Origin: Scleroderma bovista
Lineage: Eukaryota; Basidiomycota; Agaricomycetes; Boletales; Sclerodermataceae
Assembly: GCA_037178675.1 (NCBI GenBank)
Contig: JAYMGJ010000145.1
Location: 62,001-126,000 of the forward strand
Direction: 5' to 3'
DNA length: 64,000 bases
The position numbers were made by a program, and so were the translations under genes. The notes under the pieces are model-generated. The model did not search any database. It saw only the letters and a list, made by a program, of their open reading frames with translations, and was not told the DNA's origin. This document shows, in pieces, positions 12,270 to 24,527 of this stretch (positions are counted from its first letter, which is position 1; each line of letters begins with the position of its first letter).

Positions 12270-12533
12270 CCGGGCAGTCACCTGTGTGGGTGATGAGACC
12301 AATATCCCCCAAAAAGAGCCTGACAGAACAGCATCTGTTCCACAACATGTCATCAGGCTTGTCTGTGAGAGCAACACTGCCATCTCTCAGATAGACACCA
12401 TCAGTCCAGTGTATCTCCAACCACTCAAGACTTTCACCATTGTAGTCAGTGGTATTGCTGATGTACAATTTCTCACTTTCTGCAGTGCAACGATCAAACC
12501 GACATTGTTACGCAGATCCACCCTTATGCGAAA

Positions 12534-15531
12534 GTGGCATTGGGGATACTAACCAGTGCTGCACAGGCACGTCTTCTCCTTGCCAAACACACACATCTCA
12601 CCATTTTTTTCCAGTTAATCATCAACCAAGCGACCCTGGACAGTACCATGTCCAACTTGCTTTTAAAAGTGAACTGTGTCTATGAGTTCCTTCTAGAAGA
12701 AGATACCCTAGAAAACCTTGTCGCGATGAAAGATGCCCTCGAGCGGATTTCCCAGGTTATTAGTGATTGTGCTGACTTCATCGTCAACTATTCCAAAAAG
12801 AAGAGCTTTTGTGGGCCATTTTGACTACTTCCCTAACAACATTCTGACTGGAGGCTCATCTTAGCGAAATGACTGGGAAAGAACATCATATCAGACATGC
12901 AAACTGTTGTCACAGACCATAGCAATGCACTAGACGAGCTGATGCAACAATACCGTGATCATGCAATTCGTGACACTCATGTCAATGTCCACTGTGGTCT
13001 CGAAGATTCAAACCTGGACAGTATACCATATGCAGATGATGTGGGACTCAAACCGATGAAGAAATGCCTGGATGGCATGAGGATGGAAATTTTGCAGGAG
13101 ATTGACGATTGGATTCACAACACAGATGATAATGTGCTGTGGATCTTCTGGCTTCATGGCCAAGCTGGCAAAGGAAAATCCACAATCGCCCACACCGTTG
13201 CACTACAGGCTAAGGATTGTGGAGAGCTCAGATTGTGCTTCTGCTTTGCTCATGACAGACAAAAGGAATGGCTGGAAAACAAAATGCTGTCGACCATTGC
13301 TCGTGATCTCGCAGACCGTGACCTGACTTTCGATGGGCGCTTGCTATGGCTATCAAGGATGATAATGTGCTCAGGACCACAACTAACATGATGCTACAGT
13401 GGATGAAGCTTCTTCTAGAACCTTTGAAGGTCTCAGGTGGCATAGTTGGAAAGGTTGTCCTGGTGGTCGATGTGTTGGACAAGAGTAACCTTGACTCATT
13501 GCGAGCATACATTCTACCTGTGCTTAAATCCTCGGAAGCTGCTTCTCTTCCTTCTAACTTCTGGATACTCCTCACATCCCGACCATTGTCTGACATTAAG
13601 ACTGCTCTCCACTATGCTCAGCATGTTAAAGCGACTTCTTTGGACGATGTTCCCGCTATATTCACTGAACGCGATATCTGTCTCTATGTGTCCAAGGAGG
13701 TCAAAGATTTCAGGGGCATTGATGAGAGGGAAATTAAGCAGATTACTCTGAAGGCAGATGGGTTATTCGAGTGGGCTTGACTTGCCTGCGAGTTCATCGG
13801 ACTGAGTGCTGGTGAAACATCCAAGGAACACTTCGACGACTTGATGGCATGTACATCGGGGGAGGGGGCAACACTTTTAGACAGCATGTATCATGCAATC
13901 CTCGAGAATGCAGTGGGACGAAAACCACGGGCTCTGACACGGTTCCACTCTATGATGCAGCAGATTCTTTGTACCTTGGAGCTGCTCCCCATGGATGCAT
14001 TGTATGTGATGCGTAATTGCTTCCCACACCAGGATGACCATTTTGATGTGGCCACCATTCTCGACTACATGGGTTCATTGCTAAGTGGTGTTACCGACCA
14101 CACCAAGTCCATTTGGCCATTACATGCCTCCTTCTATGACTTCTTGGCCAAGCAATCTCGGAGTGGGGACTATTTTGTTGGCGGATCTAACATTCAGGCT
14201 GATCTAGCCATTGCATCACTCTATGTCCTTGATGGTGGTCTATGCTTCAATATATGTGGGCTGGAGAGCTCCTACCTGCTCAACTCTGAGGTACCTGATC
14301 TTGCTGAGAGAGTCAAAGCCAAGATTCCATCCCATCTATCATACTTGTGCTGTTTTTGGGTGAAGCATCTGCATGCCACAAAGTTTGGTCCTGTCCTTTC
14401 AGGGCATGTGAGAAATCTTCTGGGGAGTGAAAAAATGCTGTTCTGGTTTGAGGCAATGAGCTTGTTGGGCATGCTTGGCAGTGCTGCATTTTCTCTCTCA
14501 TATGCTGTGAGATGGTTACAGGTGAGCAGATCACTGATGTAATGAGTTCTTTTGTAACACAATGGCTGCAGGAGAAGGAGGGGTATGAAGATGTTATAGC
14601 ATTGGCAAGAGATGGTACAAAGTTGATTCACAACTTTGCCAGTGCACCCTCTGCAAGCACTCCCCACTTGTACATCTCTACACTGCCATTTATTCCTGAA
14701 AATTCAGTGCTCCATAGGACTCTAAAGCCAAAGTTTCCCTACATTGCCAGAGTTGCTGAGGGGTGTTACCAAGAGTGGCCAGCTTCCCAGATTCTGCTTT
14801 GAGGCCACACCTCTGTGATCACATCAGTTGCATTCTCCTTTGATGGCACAAGGATTGTATCAGGCTCATATGACAAGACTGTGAGAGTCTGGGATGCTGA
14901 CAAGGGTGTGCAGATTGGCAGTCCATTTCAGGGCCACACTCACTGGGTCAGATCAGTTGCATTCTCCCCTGATGGCACAAGAATTGTGTCAGGCTCCTTT
15001 GATAAGACTTTGAGGGTCTGGGATGCTGATAGGGGTGTGCAGATTGGCAGTCCACTTCAAGACCATGCTAGCTTGGTTACATCAGTTGCATTCTCACCTG
15101 ATGGCATAAGGATTGTGTCAGGCTCTTCTGACAAGACTATGAGGGTCTGGGATGCTAACAGAGGTGTGCAGATTGGCAGTCCACTTCAAGGCGACACTCA
15201 CTGGGTTGGATCAGTTGCATTCTCCCCTGATGGCACAAGGATTGTGTCAGGCTCACATGACAAGACTTTGAGGGTCTGGGATGCTGATAGGGCTGTACAG
15301 ATTGGCAGTCCACTTCAAGGCCACACTGACTATGTCACATCAGTTGCATTCTCCCCTGATGGCACTGTGAGAGTCTGGGATGCTGACAGGGGTGTGCAGA
15401 TTGGCAGTCCACTTCAAGATCACATTCACCAGGTCACATCAGTTGCATTCTCCCCTGATGGTACAAGGATTGTGTCAGGCTCAGATGACAGGACTGTGAG
15501 AGTTTCATCAGGAAAACATTTTGCTACGTAG
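12534..15531 (+). pseudogene. NACHT-WD40 (NLR-type) gene, degraded
   Basis: The frame gives an N-terminal helical region (VNCVYEFLLEEDTLENLVAM), then NACHT with Walker A GQAGKGKST (about 13160) and ILLTSRPLSDIKTALH, then six WD40 repeats of nearly identical type (SVAFSPDGTRIVSGS) from 14800. Introns: 12811-12864 and 14522-14571. Breaks: in-frame TGA at 12870-12872, 13778-13780 and 14800-14802, at each of which relatives that I remember have arginine; and a one-base deletion near 13333 that moves ADRDLTF into the frame of LAMAIKDDNVLRTTTN. The fifth WD40 repeat has lost its middle. The family is known as fungal STAND/NLR proteins thought to act in non-self recognition. Likely 5' exons lie at 11517-11890 and 12256-12530, separated by the family A insertion. 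Plausibly expressed once, now dead. Confidence 0.8.
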
Positions 15532-15770
15532 CATAGCCACTGAGGTACCATGTCACTTAGAGATGCCAACGTCATATGTTGCATCCGGCAGGTGATTTGT
15601 AGCGCTGTCAAGCTGTCACCGCATGACACATAGCACATAGTCACCAATATTGTTGATAGTGCTGCCCTAACAGCTCGTATAGTCATTGTAGCTGTCATTC
15701 ACACTATGTATTCAATGTAGCCTGTATTGTTATTCACTGGTATTCACGAATAAAGTCATTGGCATCAGTA

Positions 15771-16936
15771 CTACCAATCACATAAGGCAACAAATGTATC
15801 TAAATCAATATAAGAGTTAACATGGAATGCACTCGCCGTCTCCAGGACGTTATCTGATGACCAATCTGAACTAATGTGTTTGCCACACTGGCCTTGAAGA
15901 TGGCATGGGCGTGCAAAACAATCAATGCTGATTACCAAGACATTGCACTGATGGTTGTGCATGGAGCAGGTGACGAGGAATTGGCCAGAAATTGGCTCAC
16001 GCTGATGGAGTGCCATGAACCATTTGACATAGGCCAGTGGATGTGGGTAATGCCCAAGATGTCCTGGAAGCTTGAAAATGATGCACACTTGGGCGATATG
16101 GATCACTTGCAGTCCAATGCTTGTCAGTGCACACTCCTTGTGACAATGACACCAGGTACTTACCATCATGTGCAGAAAAAAAAACCTGTTGATCTCCTTC
16201 GTCCCACACAAAAGCCGCATCAAATCTTGTGGGGGATTCAGCCTTGTGACCACAGGCAGCCACCTTCGGCCTGGCACGAATCTTCTGCCAGACACTGCCA
16301 TGTCCTGTAACCATGCTAGGTGCACTTTCTACATATAGCTGGCTGAATACGTTGAACTGATCTGATTTGACAGGAACCACAATGTTGTCTCAAGTCGTGT
16401 GGGAGGTGAGAAAATGTTTGAGCGCAGAGAGAAATTTGGGTGCCTTGTAGTCAGTTTGTAACTCCTGAATGGAAACCCCATGGCAGTAAGGGGCCTTCGC
16501 CACTTTGTAGCGGGCTCTCCCTAGTTAACCGGCTTTTTCAATGACTGCCAGGCATGCAACATAAGTGCTACATACCTGATGGCATGGGATCCCCAGCCCC
16601 CTCATCCAGAGGGTCACCCATCCTAGAGTCAATGTCTGACCCGACACCCTCTCCACTAGGCCTTCTGTTGTTGGAATCTGTGCTTGCACAACACCTAAGC
16701 TGTCTCCAGGCGTGGTAGGCAGTTTTATGATAGATGGCCTCTTGGCATTGAAGCCACAAGGCCATTTGTTCGACATAGTCACATTTGTTGCTCGCACGGT
16801 AGGCGTCCTTGGCGTAGTCTATATGTAAGCATTCAGGATATTCCATGTTATACCCATCAGCACTGCTGAGTGCTCGGATTGCAGACACATAGTGGATGAG
16901 TGAGTGGATCCACATAATGTACCTACATTGTACCAT
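15771..16936 (-). pseudogene. Plavaka (CACTA) transposase C-terminal remnant
   Basis: The frame at 16568-16936 carries SADGYNMEYPECLHIDYAKD followed by AYRASNKCDYVEQMALWL, the conserved C-terminal block of basidiomycete Plavaka transposases. Downstream, in shifted frames, come VRSARPK-like IRARPKVAACGHK (15997-16380) and YPHPLAYVKWFM, ending in YIDLDTFVALCDW (15771-16325), the typical end of that protein. The change of frames marks it as broken. Upstream it runs into the minisatellite, so the catalytic middle is missing. The other half of such a protein lies at 50184-51842 on the same strand. Confidence 0.75.
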
Positions 16937-16989
16937 ACTTTACGGCCAGTGGGGGTTGACAATTGGCCATATGATATGGGCCAGCTGGG

Positions 16990-18440
16990 GTCAGGCCGGA
17001 CTAAAGGGTGTTGCCATGATTTATGGTCCGGCCAGTATGTGGAATTGTCACCATAATACATGGTCCAGCCTGGGGGTGGGTTGTCACTATAATATAGGTT
17101 TGGGCCAGGATGTAGGTATCACCATAGTGTATGGTCCAGCCAGAGTGTGTAGTTTAACCATAATATACAGTCCGGCCTGGGTGTAGGTGATACCATAGTG
17201 TATAGTCAGGCCAGGGTATGGGTGCATATTGAACAGTCCGGCCTGGGTGTGGGTGTCACCATAGTGTATGGTCGGGCCAGGATAGGTGTGTCATCATATT
17301 GTACAGTCCAGCCTGGGTGTGGGCATCACCATAATGGATAGTCTGGCCTGGGTGTGGGAATCACCATAGTGTATGGTCAGGCCAGGGTAGGGGTGTCACC
17401 ATATTGTACAGTCTGGCCTGGGTGTGGGCATCACCATAGTGTATGATTGGGCCAGGGTAGGTTAGTCACCATAGTGTATGGTCAGGCCAGGATAGGTGTG
17501 TCACCATATTGTACAGTCTGGCCTGGGTGTGGGCATCACCATAGTGTATGATTGGGCCAGGGTAGGTGAGTCACCATAGTGTATGGTCGGGCCAGGATAG
17601 GTGTGTCATCATATTGTACAGTCCGGCCTGGGTGTGGGCATCACCATAGTGTATGGTCGGGCCAGGGTAGGTGTGTCACCATAATGTACAGTCCAGCCTG
17701 GGTGTGGGTGTCACCATAATATACAGTCCGGCCTGGGGGTGGGCATCACCATAGTGTATGGTTGGGCCAGGGTAGGGGTGTCACCATAATGAATAGTCCG
17801 GCCTGGGTGTGGGCATCACCATAGTGTATGATTGGGCCAGGGTAGGTGAGTCACCATAGTGTATGGTTGGGCCAGGATAGGTGTGTCATCATATTGTACA
17901 GTCCGGCCTGGGTGTGGGCATCACCATAGTGTATGGTCAGGCCAGGGTAGGGGTGTCACCATATTGTACAGTCCGGCCTGGGTGTGGGCATCACCATAGT
18001 GTATGGTCGGGCCAGGGTAGGTGTGACCATAATGTACAGTCCAGCCTGGGTGTGGGTGTCACCATAATACACAGTCTGGCCTGGGGGTGGGCATCACCAT
18101 AGTGTATGGTCGGGCCAGGGTAGGGGTGTCATCATAATATACAGTCTGGCCTGGGTGTGGGTGTCACGATAGTGTATGGTCAGGCCAGGGTAGGGGTGTC
18201 ACCATATTGTACAGTCCGGCCTGGGTGTGGGCATCACCATAGTGTATGATTGGGCCAGGGTAGGTGAGTCACCATAGTGTATGGTCAGGCCAGGGTAGGG
18301 GTGTCACCATATTGTACAGTCCAGCCTGGGTGTGGGCATCACCATAGTGTATGGTCGGGCTGGGTAGGTGTGTTACCATAATGGATAGTCCGGCCTGGGT
18401 GTGGGTGTCACAATAAGTGTATGGTCGGGCCAGAGAGGAA
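16990..18440. repeat. 70-bp dimeric minisatellite
   Basis: Alternating 35-bp half-units run for about 1.45 kb. One type begins ccatagtgtatggtcgggcc and the other ccatattgtacagtccggcc. The two halves are themselves alignable, so the array arose from a dimer of a 35-bp ancestor. That makes about twenty dimers with scattered substitutions and a few slips. Short open frames translating the repeat (for example VGITIVYGQARVG) are not genes. Confidence 0.9.
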
Positions 18441-18589
18441 AAAATATTTGAAACAAGTCCAGGCTGATGATAGCCATGTCAGGATTGTACATACTAGCAA
18501 AGACAAGACTGGTACTGTACTGAATGGAAATGATTATACAAGTAGTACAAGTTAATGATAAGCATTCAGGTGGTGTACTGGCCAGTAAT

Positions 18590-18657
18590 GATTAATTGGT
18601 CATACCAACCGGTCAGTGTCATACCGGTAGCATACCGACCAGTCACTATCATACCGG
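18590..18657. repeat. ACCGGT-core array, left piece
   Basis: Short array of the type cataccggtagcataccgacc. It is interrupted exactly at a CCGG by family B copy 1 and resumes at 20742 after it. Confidence 0.75.
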
Positions 18658-20741
18658 TGTCACGCACCAAACGTGTTTGGTACTGTGGACATGGAGAAAG
18701 TTAGCTGATGAAACTAATGCGAAGAACACACCCAAGATCTGTTGAAAGATTGTCCCGACTTGAGGGATACAGACAGCCCTCGCTATCCATATCATGCAAA
18801 GTCAAGACTATCCTTATGCGAAGAATGAATACAAGCTCGTCATAGCCATCTATCGCACAAGAATGACTATCCTGGAGCAAGAGATGAATGCCATTGTCTG
18901 GCAGTCATCCCTCGCACAAGAACTGCCAAGAAGCAGAAGAATCCAAGGATTGATGATCATTTCAGTATGAGAGAGGAATGCAACCTACTGCAGTCCAACT
19001 CCCATACCAGAACAACCAAAGAAGCAGAAGAAACGATAGAGAAATGAAGAAAGGAAGAATCATTTTTAGTGCCCAAATGTCAAATTTAGGCGCCCAGTGC
19101 CGGCATTCCGATATTTTGAATAGCTCTGCCATTTTTGAAGCTATCAATCATGTGACTATACCATCATGGAGCCTAGACCGTGGTCTATCTGCCTGTCAAG
19201 TTCAGACGTAAATCTGTTTATTTCCCACGGAGATATTCCACCCACAATCCAGACACCCACTTCATCACTCACTATGGAGTCCACATTTTCTCTGGAACAT
19301 TTCTCTGCTATTGCAGCAGACCTCAACTATGTCCTGCTCTTGGGACAGCCTCTCCCTGAGCTCCTGTGTACTGTCTGGTACATATCTTCCCAGCCTGCTC
19401 CCCCAGTCCCTCTCGTTCTCGGTCAGCGCGTTCTCCTTGTCAGTCCTGCGTCGCGCACATACTTTGGTCGTCTCAAGTCTATCATTAGACTTGAAAATTC
19501 ATACCTGGTCATCTCTGTGTCTCCTGAGTCCTCTGCATATGGTCCTTTCATCCCAGAGTCCTGTCACATCCATCTCCCTCTATCATTCATCTCGCTTCCC
19601 TGGACACGTCGAATCCACTATTCACATTTCACTTCCCTGCTATCCCGCAACAAACACGAATGAAACAGTGCTCTAGAACCCTTCTTAGGAGCCCTAATAG
19701 AGTACAGAACCTTCCCCTTACTGCTCAAGGGAAGACTGCACTTTGGGAGCACCAAAGTTCGCATTTTTGCTCTACAGAAGCTCAATCCAAGGGATTTGTG
19801 ACACTGTGACCAGCTGTGACTCTACTTGTCATTACAGGCCCCCTGACACTGCTCTTCTGGTCGGATCAATTCTTTTATTATCCCCCAGCCACTCCCATCA
19901 GTGGCACTGCTTCAGAAGCTCATCTCCAGATCTAAAGTTCAATAAATCATAGGTTGTGCTTCCCTTCTTTCTGAGTCACACAGAGTCACTCTGGCTCACT
20001 CTGACTCACTCTGCTGCGCATTATTGCTCTTTCCCTTGGCTCAGCAGCTTGTTCAGGCTCTCCCCATCAATGACTCAGCCTGATTACACTGCTTATCAAT
20101 CGCTTACCAATTTCTTACCAATCTCTTACCAAGCACTTAGTCATTTGTGCTTACAGGGCCACAGCCCCTCCTGTATATAAACCAGCAGCCAAAGGCTGCA
20201 AGGAAGTGTCTGCTTCCCCCTCAATAAGGCGACCACATTCACTCTCCCTCACTGTCTATAAGCTCTATCACTGTCTTTGGACTTGTAGGTCACCTAGTGC
20301 TGGCCTAAAGCTCCTATATTGCTGTTTAACAGATATATCTTGTATCTGATCATTTCTCTAGGCTCAAGCGCAGTCTAGCATCACTGTCCACTCTATCCCA
20401 TCACTGTCCATCACATTCTTGAAGCAGGAACTGTCCCCTTGCTTCCCTGTTGCTCCATCACTGCTGTTACACCCCTGTTGCCAATCTATCATCACTGCTC
20501 AATCCCAGGACTCTTCCTAACCACTGTGGTAGGCTGAAGAGGAGTCAATACCATCCCCAGTCACATTCCATCCCCATCAGAAGCCCTTCCCTTCCCTCCT
20601 GCATCCTGCCTGAAGGCGTGCAGCACATCCCCCTGAGGAGATTAAATACCAGAAACACAAAGGAAGACCACCACTCGCATTTTGCTGTCATTTGGTGTTG
20701 GTTGTTGGTTGTTCTGACCTCTTCCCTCACTTAGGCGCACA
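18658..20741 (+). mobile_element. family B LTR-like element, copy 1 (2084 bp)
   Basis: Begins TGTCACGCACCAAAC and ends TTAGGCGCACA (TG..CA), and is flanked by CCGG on both sides inside the ACCGGT array, giving a 4-bp target duplication. No reverse transcriptase, integrase or primer site is attached. It contains a 165-residue ORF (19166-19663) and direct AT-rich promoter-like sequence near its end. Related copies lie at 47266-49592 and 32163-34320 (both minus), with a 5'-end fragment at 49594-50183. I read it as a solo LTR of a large-LTR retrotransposon; a non-autonomous DNA element is the alternative. Confidence 0.7.
19166..19663 (+). CDS. unknown ORF inside family B element, copy 1
   Basis: 165 residues, not recognised. 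The core reads MESTFSLEHFSAIAADLNYV, then LLLGQPLPELLCTVWYIS, PLVLGQRVLLVSPASRTYFG and LPLSFISLPWTRR. The same core, shorter or longer at the ends, is open in two other copies (48586-49083 minus and 33339-33731 minus). Between this copy and the 33-kb copy many differences are silent, including an Arg codon changed from CGC to AGG, which hints at past protein-level selection. No domain, signal or membrane segment is evident. Confidence 0.45.
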   Translation: MEPRPWSICLSSSDVNLFISHGDIPPTIQTPTSSLTMESTFSLEHFSAIAADLNYVLLLGQPLPELLCTVWYISSQPAPPVPLVLGQRVLLVSPASRTYFGRLKSIIRLENSYLVISVSPESSAYGPFIPESCHIHLPLSFISLPWTRRIHYSHFTSLLSRNKHE

Positions 20742-21170
20742 CCGGTAGCATACCAACCAGTAACTGTCATACCGGTAGCATACCGGTGGCATACCAACCA
20801 GTCAATGTCATACTGGTAGCATACCGACCGATCACAATCATACCGGTAGCATACTGACCGGTACCTGTCATACCAGTGGCATAACAACCAGTAGCATACC
20901 GGTAGCATACCAACCAGTCACTGTCATACCGGTAGCATACCAACCGGTCACAATCATACCGGTAGCATATTGACTGGTAACTGTCATACCGGTAGCATAC
21001 CAACCGGTCCCTATCATACTGGTAGCATATTGACCGGTAACTGTCATACCGGTAGCATACCAGTGGCATACCAACCGGTCACTGTCATACTGGTAGCATA
21101 CTGATCGGTCATTGTCATACTAGTAGGATATTCACTGGTCGTGGCAATACTGGTAGGATAAGTATACTGA
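20742..21170. repeat. ACCGGT-core array
   Basis: Degenerate tandem units of the form cataccaaccggtcac.gtcataccggtag, about 40 bp per higher unit, built round ACCGGT palindromes and their one-base variants (accagt, accgac). It continues the left flank of family B copy 1. Confidence 0.85.
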
Positions 21171-22237
21171 CCAGTAATGGTGATACAGTAAAGTGATTTA
21201 AGTATGAGAATAGCACTCCGATGATTGTTGATTACTAGTGATGGTGAGACTGGATTGCTCAGGTATGAAGCCAGCAGGTATGGCATACACTGGACACCAA
21301 GACATGGTCCTGACTTCCCAATCAAGTTCCCTCACTCTGCCTATAAGGCCATATACTTATGAGAATAGCACCCCAATGCTTGTTGATTACTATAGGGGGA
21401 CACCAGACTGATCAGCCATCCAGCTGGAAACTTTACACCATCGATATCTAGTAAGACCCAGGGTGAGTTATGTTGAAAGAAAGGTGTACTATGCTGGCAG
21501 TCTGTCAAGACCATGTCCAACTCCGGACTCTTATCCGGTTACTCTGGTCGCATCGCAGCACTACAGCTCAACTCCGGACCTCTGCGCATCACTCCGGTCC
21601 CGGACGCACACATACTCTTCCGCTAAGTGCGACCCTTTGTATTAATCCCTATCCAGTCGTTACTTCACTCCTCCGTCAACCCTGTAGTACCGTGAGTTCT
21701 CCGTGCTCTGTTTATATCTTCTACCTTGTAGTATTTTCTCCGGACCTTACTTATTTTTGTCGGACCTGACCTAGTCCCAACTCTGGTTATTCCTTGTCCA
21801 CCCTTTGGGCTGTTTACTTGTCACCATAAATACTCGACCCTAGTTCTCCGTAGTATAAGTACCCTGTACTCCGTCCTGTATACCTCAGTCTGAAATCAAC
21901 TATAGTCACTATTCCTGTTCCTGCTTGTCTCTATCTCCGCCTCCGTCTCCTCTTGACTGGAACCTACGCAAGGGATCAACGCTCGATCCCCTTGTCATTG
22001 AATCCAATCGGTCTCAACTCCAGCCGGACTAACTCCTTGTCCAGCCCCTGTCCTTCCCCTTCGTCCGTTTCCGTCCGGACTTGACCGGACCTCTTACCAG
22101 AGTAGACCTGGACTTGACACAGTCAATCACCCTGAGACCTGTGGGATTCTAGGAATACAATGCCCATGGGCAGGGGTACATTCGGAACACACTTCCGGCT
22201 TCCGGCAACTAGTTAAGATATACCGGTTGCAGTTCCC
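21171..22237. other. leader of the TET/JBP gene, CCGG-rich and pyrimidine-rich
   Basis: From about 21480 to 22110 the plus strand is strongly C/T-rich and carries many tccggac or ccggac copies. Such pyrimidine-rich stretches are common just upstream of fungal start sites. No ORF is recognised. It ends shortly before the first ATG of the dioxygenase gene. Confidence 0.5.
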
Positions 22238-23336
22238 ATGGCTTTCAGCACAAATCAGTCATTGACTGCTTCATTGCATCCTCCATACAGACACATCCAA
22301 TATTGCCAGATGGCCACATTCAACACGGGTGTCACTGACTATCACCTATCTGAAAGGATTGCTGGCTACATGCGCCGGCGATTTCGCCATCTGGCACTAG
22401 ACCCCGATTTTCCCCGGCCTGCACTTCCATTGGATATTCCATCCCATGGTTGCATCGGGATGAACCAATTGGTTTCTGTTCTTGTTAAGGCATACAAATA
22501 TTCGGAGTAAGTTCATTGCATGGCTCTAACATACCATCTGACTTTCCATCTCAGTTCCATCTGGCATTGATCTCATATGACTTAGTGAGAGCCTGTCTGC
22601 AATGGAGTCCGGAGCTGACATGAAACGAGAGGCTCAGCTCCTAGAGAACCACCCACCAGCGATCAGGAGCACCAGTAACATGCCTGCTATCTTATCGGAA
22701 CCAGCAATCATCCTTGGGGAAGGAGATAGCATCGCTTTGTGGTACCTTCCAGGTGCCTTAGCTAGGCCAATTCAGGTATGGTGGTTGATATTATGCATGC
22801 CTTGTCTGACATGTAGGTAAAGAAACATATTGTTACAGGCCTTCAGCCTCTTGGTGACAACCTCCGGAAGAGTATCAAAAACCAGAGTTGGAGAAACTCT
22901 GATCAATACTTCCAACCAGGAAGTACACCATCCGGATGTCTGGAGTTTTCACCAGCTAGGCATTTGCAAGGCCACTCGGTAGAGTTATATCTTTCTTCAG
23001 AAACAAACATAATTAACCTCAGGTACAGACAAGGAAACACACACCATCGGTTTCTGCAGGGCTTGCAACACCGGCAGGCAAGGAATGGGGAAAGAATATT
23101 TGCCTCCCATCTGCCCTCCTTTCTGGTGCACTATCTATAATGCACCCTCCACTCTATCATGCCGGTCTAGAGGCAAGGCAGAGGCTGGATGCATGGTCTA
23201 TAGAGAACGATCCTGTGATGCAGGAAGCACTGGGGCATTGGTCGACCGTATACACAAATCTCTCACTCATTTCCAATCGGAAAACACCTTTGCACCGAGA
23301 TCCCCAGTCCCGGTCTGATTGGTTTGATCTACTCGC

Positions 23337-23611
23337 TGAAAAGATAACAATGTGTTTGGGTGGCTGCTCCCTCAGATGAGGTGCATTCAACCCAGGGACT
23401 TCTGGAGGTCTGGCAAGGCTCCCAAGGACTAAGGAGACTAAGAAACTAGAGAGTGGAAGGGTGGTTCAGTCACTCCAAGACTGAGCTCAAAGATATACAC
23501 TGAAGAGGAGGATATTGCTTAGTAAGCTAAGTACAAGCCTACATAGCTAAGGTAAAGAGTCCAGTATCAGTACTACCAATCTACACACCTAGAGACAGGA
23601 CTGTCTCTACA
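23337..23611 (-). repeat. family A solo-LTR-like element, copy 3, inverted
   Basis: This is the reverse complement of copies 1 and 2, slightly shorter (275 bp), with the same TG..CA ends. Flanks are TCGC on the left and TTGC on the right: a 4-bp target duplication in which one CpG has become TpG. Removing it joins GAT CTA CTC GCT to ACT GTT GGT in the frame of the dioxygenase gene. Confidence 0.75.
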
Positions 23612-23733
23612 TTGCTACTGTTGGTGAATATCAAGATTGCTTCCTTAATATCCCAACCCTTGGAGTTCAGCTGGAATATAGCCCGGGCATGGTTGTAGCA
23701 TTTTCTGGTAGGCTCCTCAGGCATGGAGTGATC

Positions 23734-23738
23734 GAGGA
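23734..23738 (+). other. target site duplication GAGGA of the chromovirus
   Basis: GAGGA at 23734-23738 is repeated at 31413-31417, directly outside the two LTRs. A 5-bp duplication is usual for Ty3/Gypsy integration. Confidence 0.9.
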
Positions 23739-24362
23739 TGTCAAGACCGGTTCTTCACCGATCTGATCTCTACGAGGGGTCAGGGGGTCAGGGGTTGGTC
23801 TAGCGGTAAGACCGAGATGCTACGTAGCGTAGTCGCGCTTCCCGAATGATAGGAAGACCGACCGAGGGTCTGACGGAGAGTCCGAGGGTAAACGGTCTAT
23901 GACCGAGTGCTTGCACGAGACAGAGATGGAGAGTGCGAAGGGAGAACAGAGGAGAAGTATCTTATTCAATATTCGAACTGAAACTACAACAGACCGAGTA
24001 TCTAGGTATTTATACTGAGTGGAACGGATGAGGCGATGTACGGGAAGTCGGGATTACCGACGAATGACGAGCGCAGTCGCGCTGCGCGCTGAGTAAGTAT
24101 GGTAAGTGCGATAACCGGATTACCGATGAGTATCGTATTAGTAATGCAACGGGACGGGAACGTATAGTAACCGGAAACAAGAAAGGAAACATATTAGGTA
24201 ATCGTACAGGGAGACAGAACGGACAACACGCTCACTGATTGGTGGCGATACAAGACAGATAGAGAGAAACGGAAAAGGGAGTACATACAATAAACGGACG
24301 GCGAACGCGTGGACGCGATCAGACAATAGGGTACAGGGTGATCGGATGTCACGGTCGTGACA
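23739..24362 (-). repeat. chromovirus 3' LTR
   Basis: 624 bp, matched by the other LTR at 30789-31412. In element orientation it starts TGTCACGACC and ends GGTCTTGACA. Confidence 0.92.
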
Positions 24363-24376
24363 GTATCCCCCTCTTA
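24363..24376 (-). promoter_or_regulatory. polypurine tract of the chromovirus
   Basis: In element orientation TAAGAGGGGGATAC directly precedes the 3' LTR, the expected place for plus-strand priming in reverse transcription. Confidence 0.7.
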
Positions 24377-24458
24377 GGGCCGAGCCCACGAGGCTGCAAT
24401 GCGTATTCCACACCGAATGTGTGCGACCATTGTCTGGGTTTGAAAATCGGTTAGGGCG

Positions 24459-24466
24459 TATATAAG
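24459..24466 (+). promoter_or_regulatory. TATA box of the antisense gene
   Basis: TATATAAG lies about 62-69 bp upstream of the ATG at 24528, on the strand opposite to gag-pol and just inside the 3' LTR. Confidence 0.5.
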
Positions 24467-24527
24467 ACTGGCCTTCGGTGATGGTAGCCCAACAAATCCT
24501 CTTCTTTCATATCTTACTTGATTAACC

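Noticed and set aside
16896..18102. Repeat-derived frames in the 70-bp minisatellite
   Set aside because: They translate the tandem repeat and have no independent support.
18590..21170. CRISPR-like array
   Set aside because: Repeats are degenerate and contiguous without unique spacers, in a eukaryotic genome.
20642..21325. Tyr/Thr/Gly repeat frames such as GMTVTGQYATG
   Set aside because: They are translations of the ACCGGT array, open only because the unit length is compatible.
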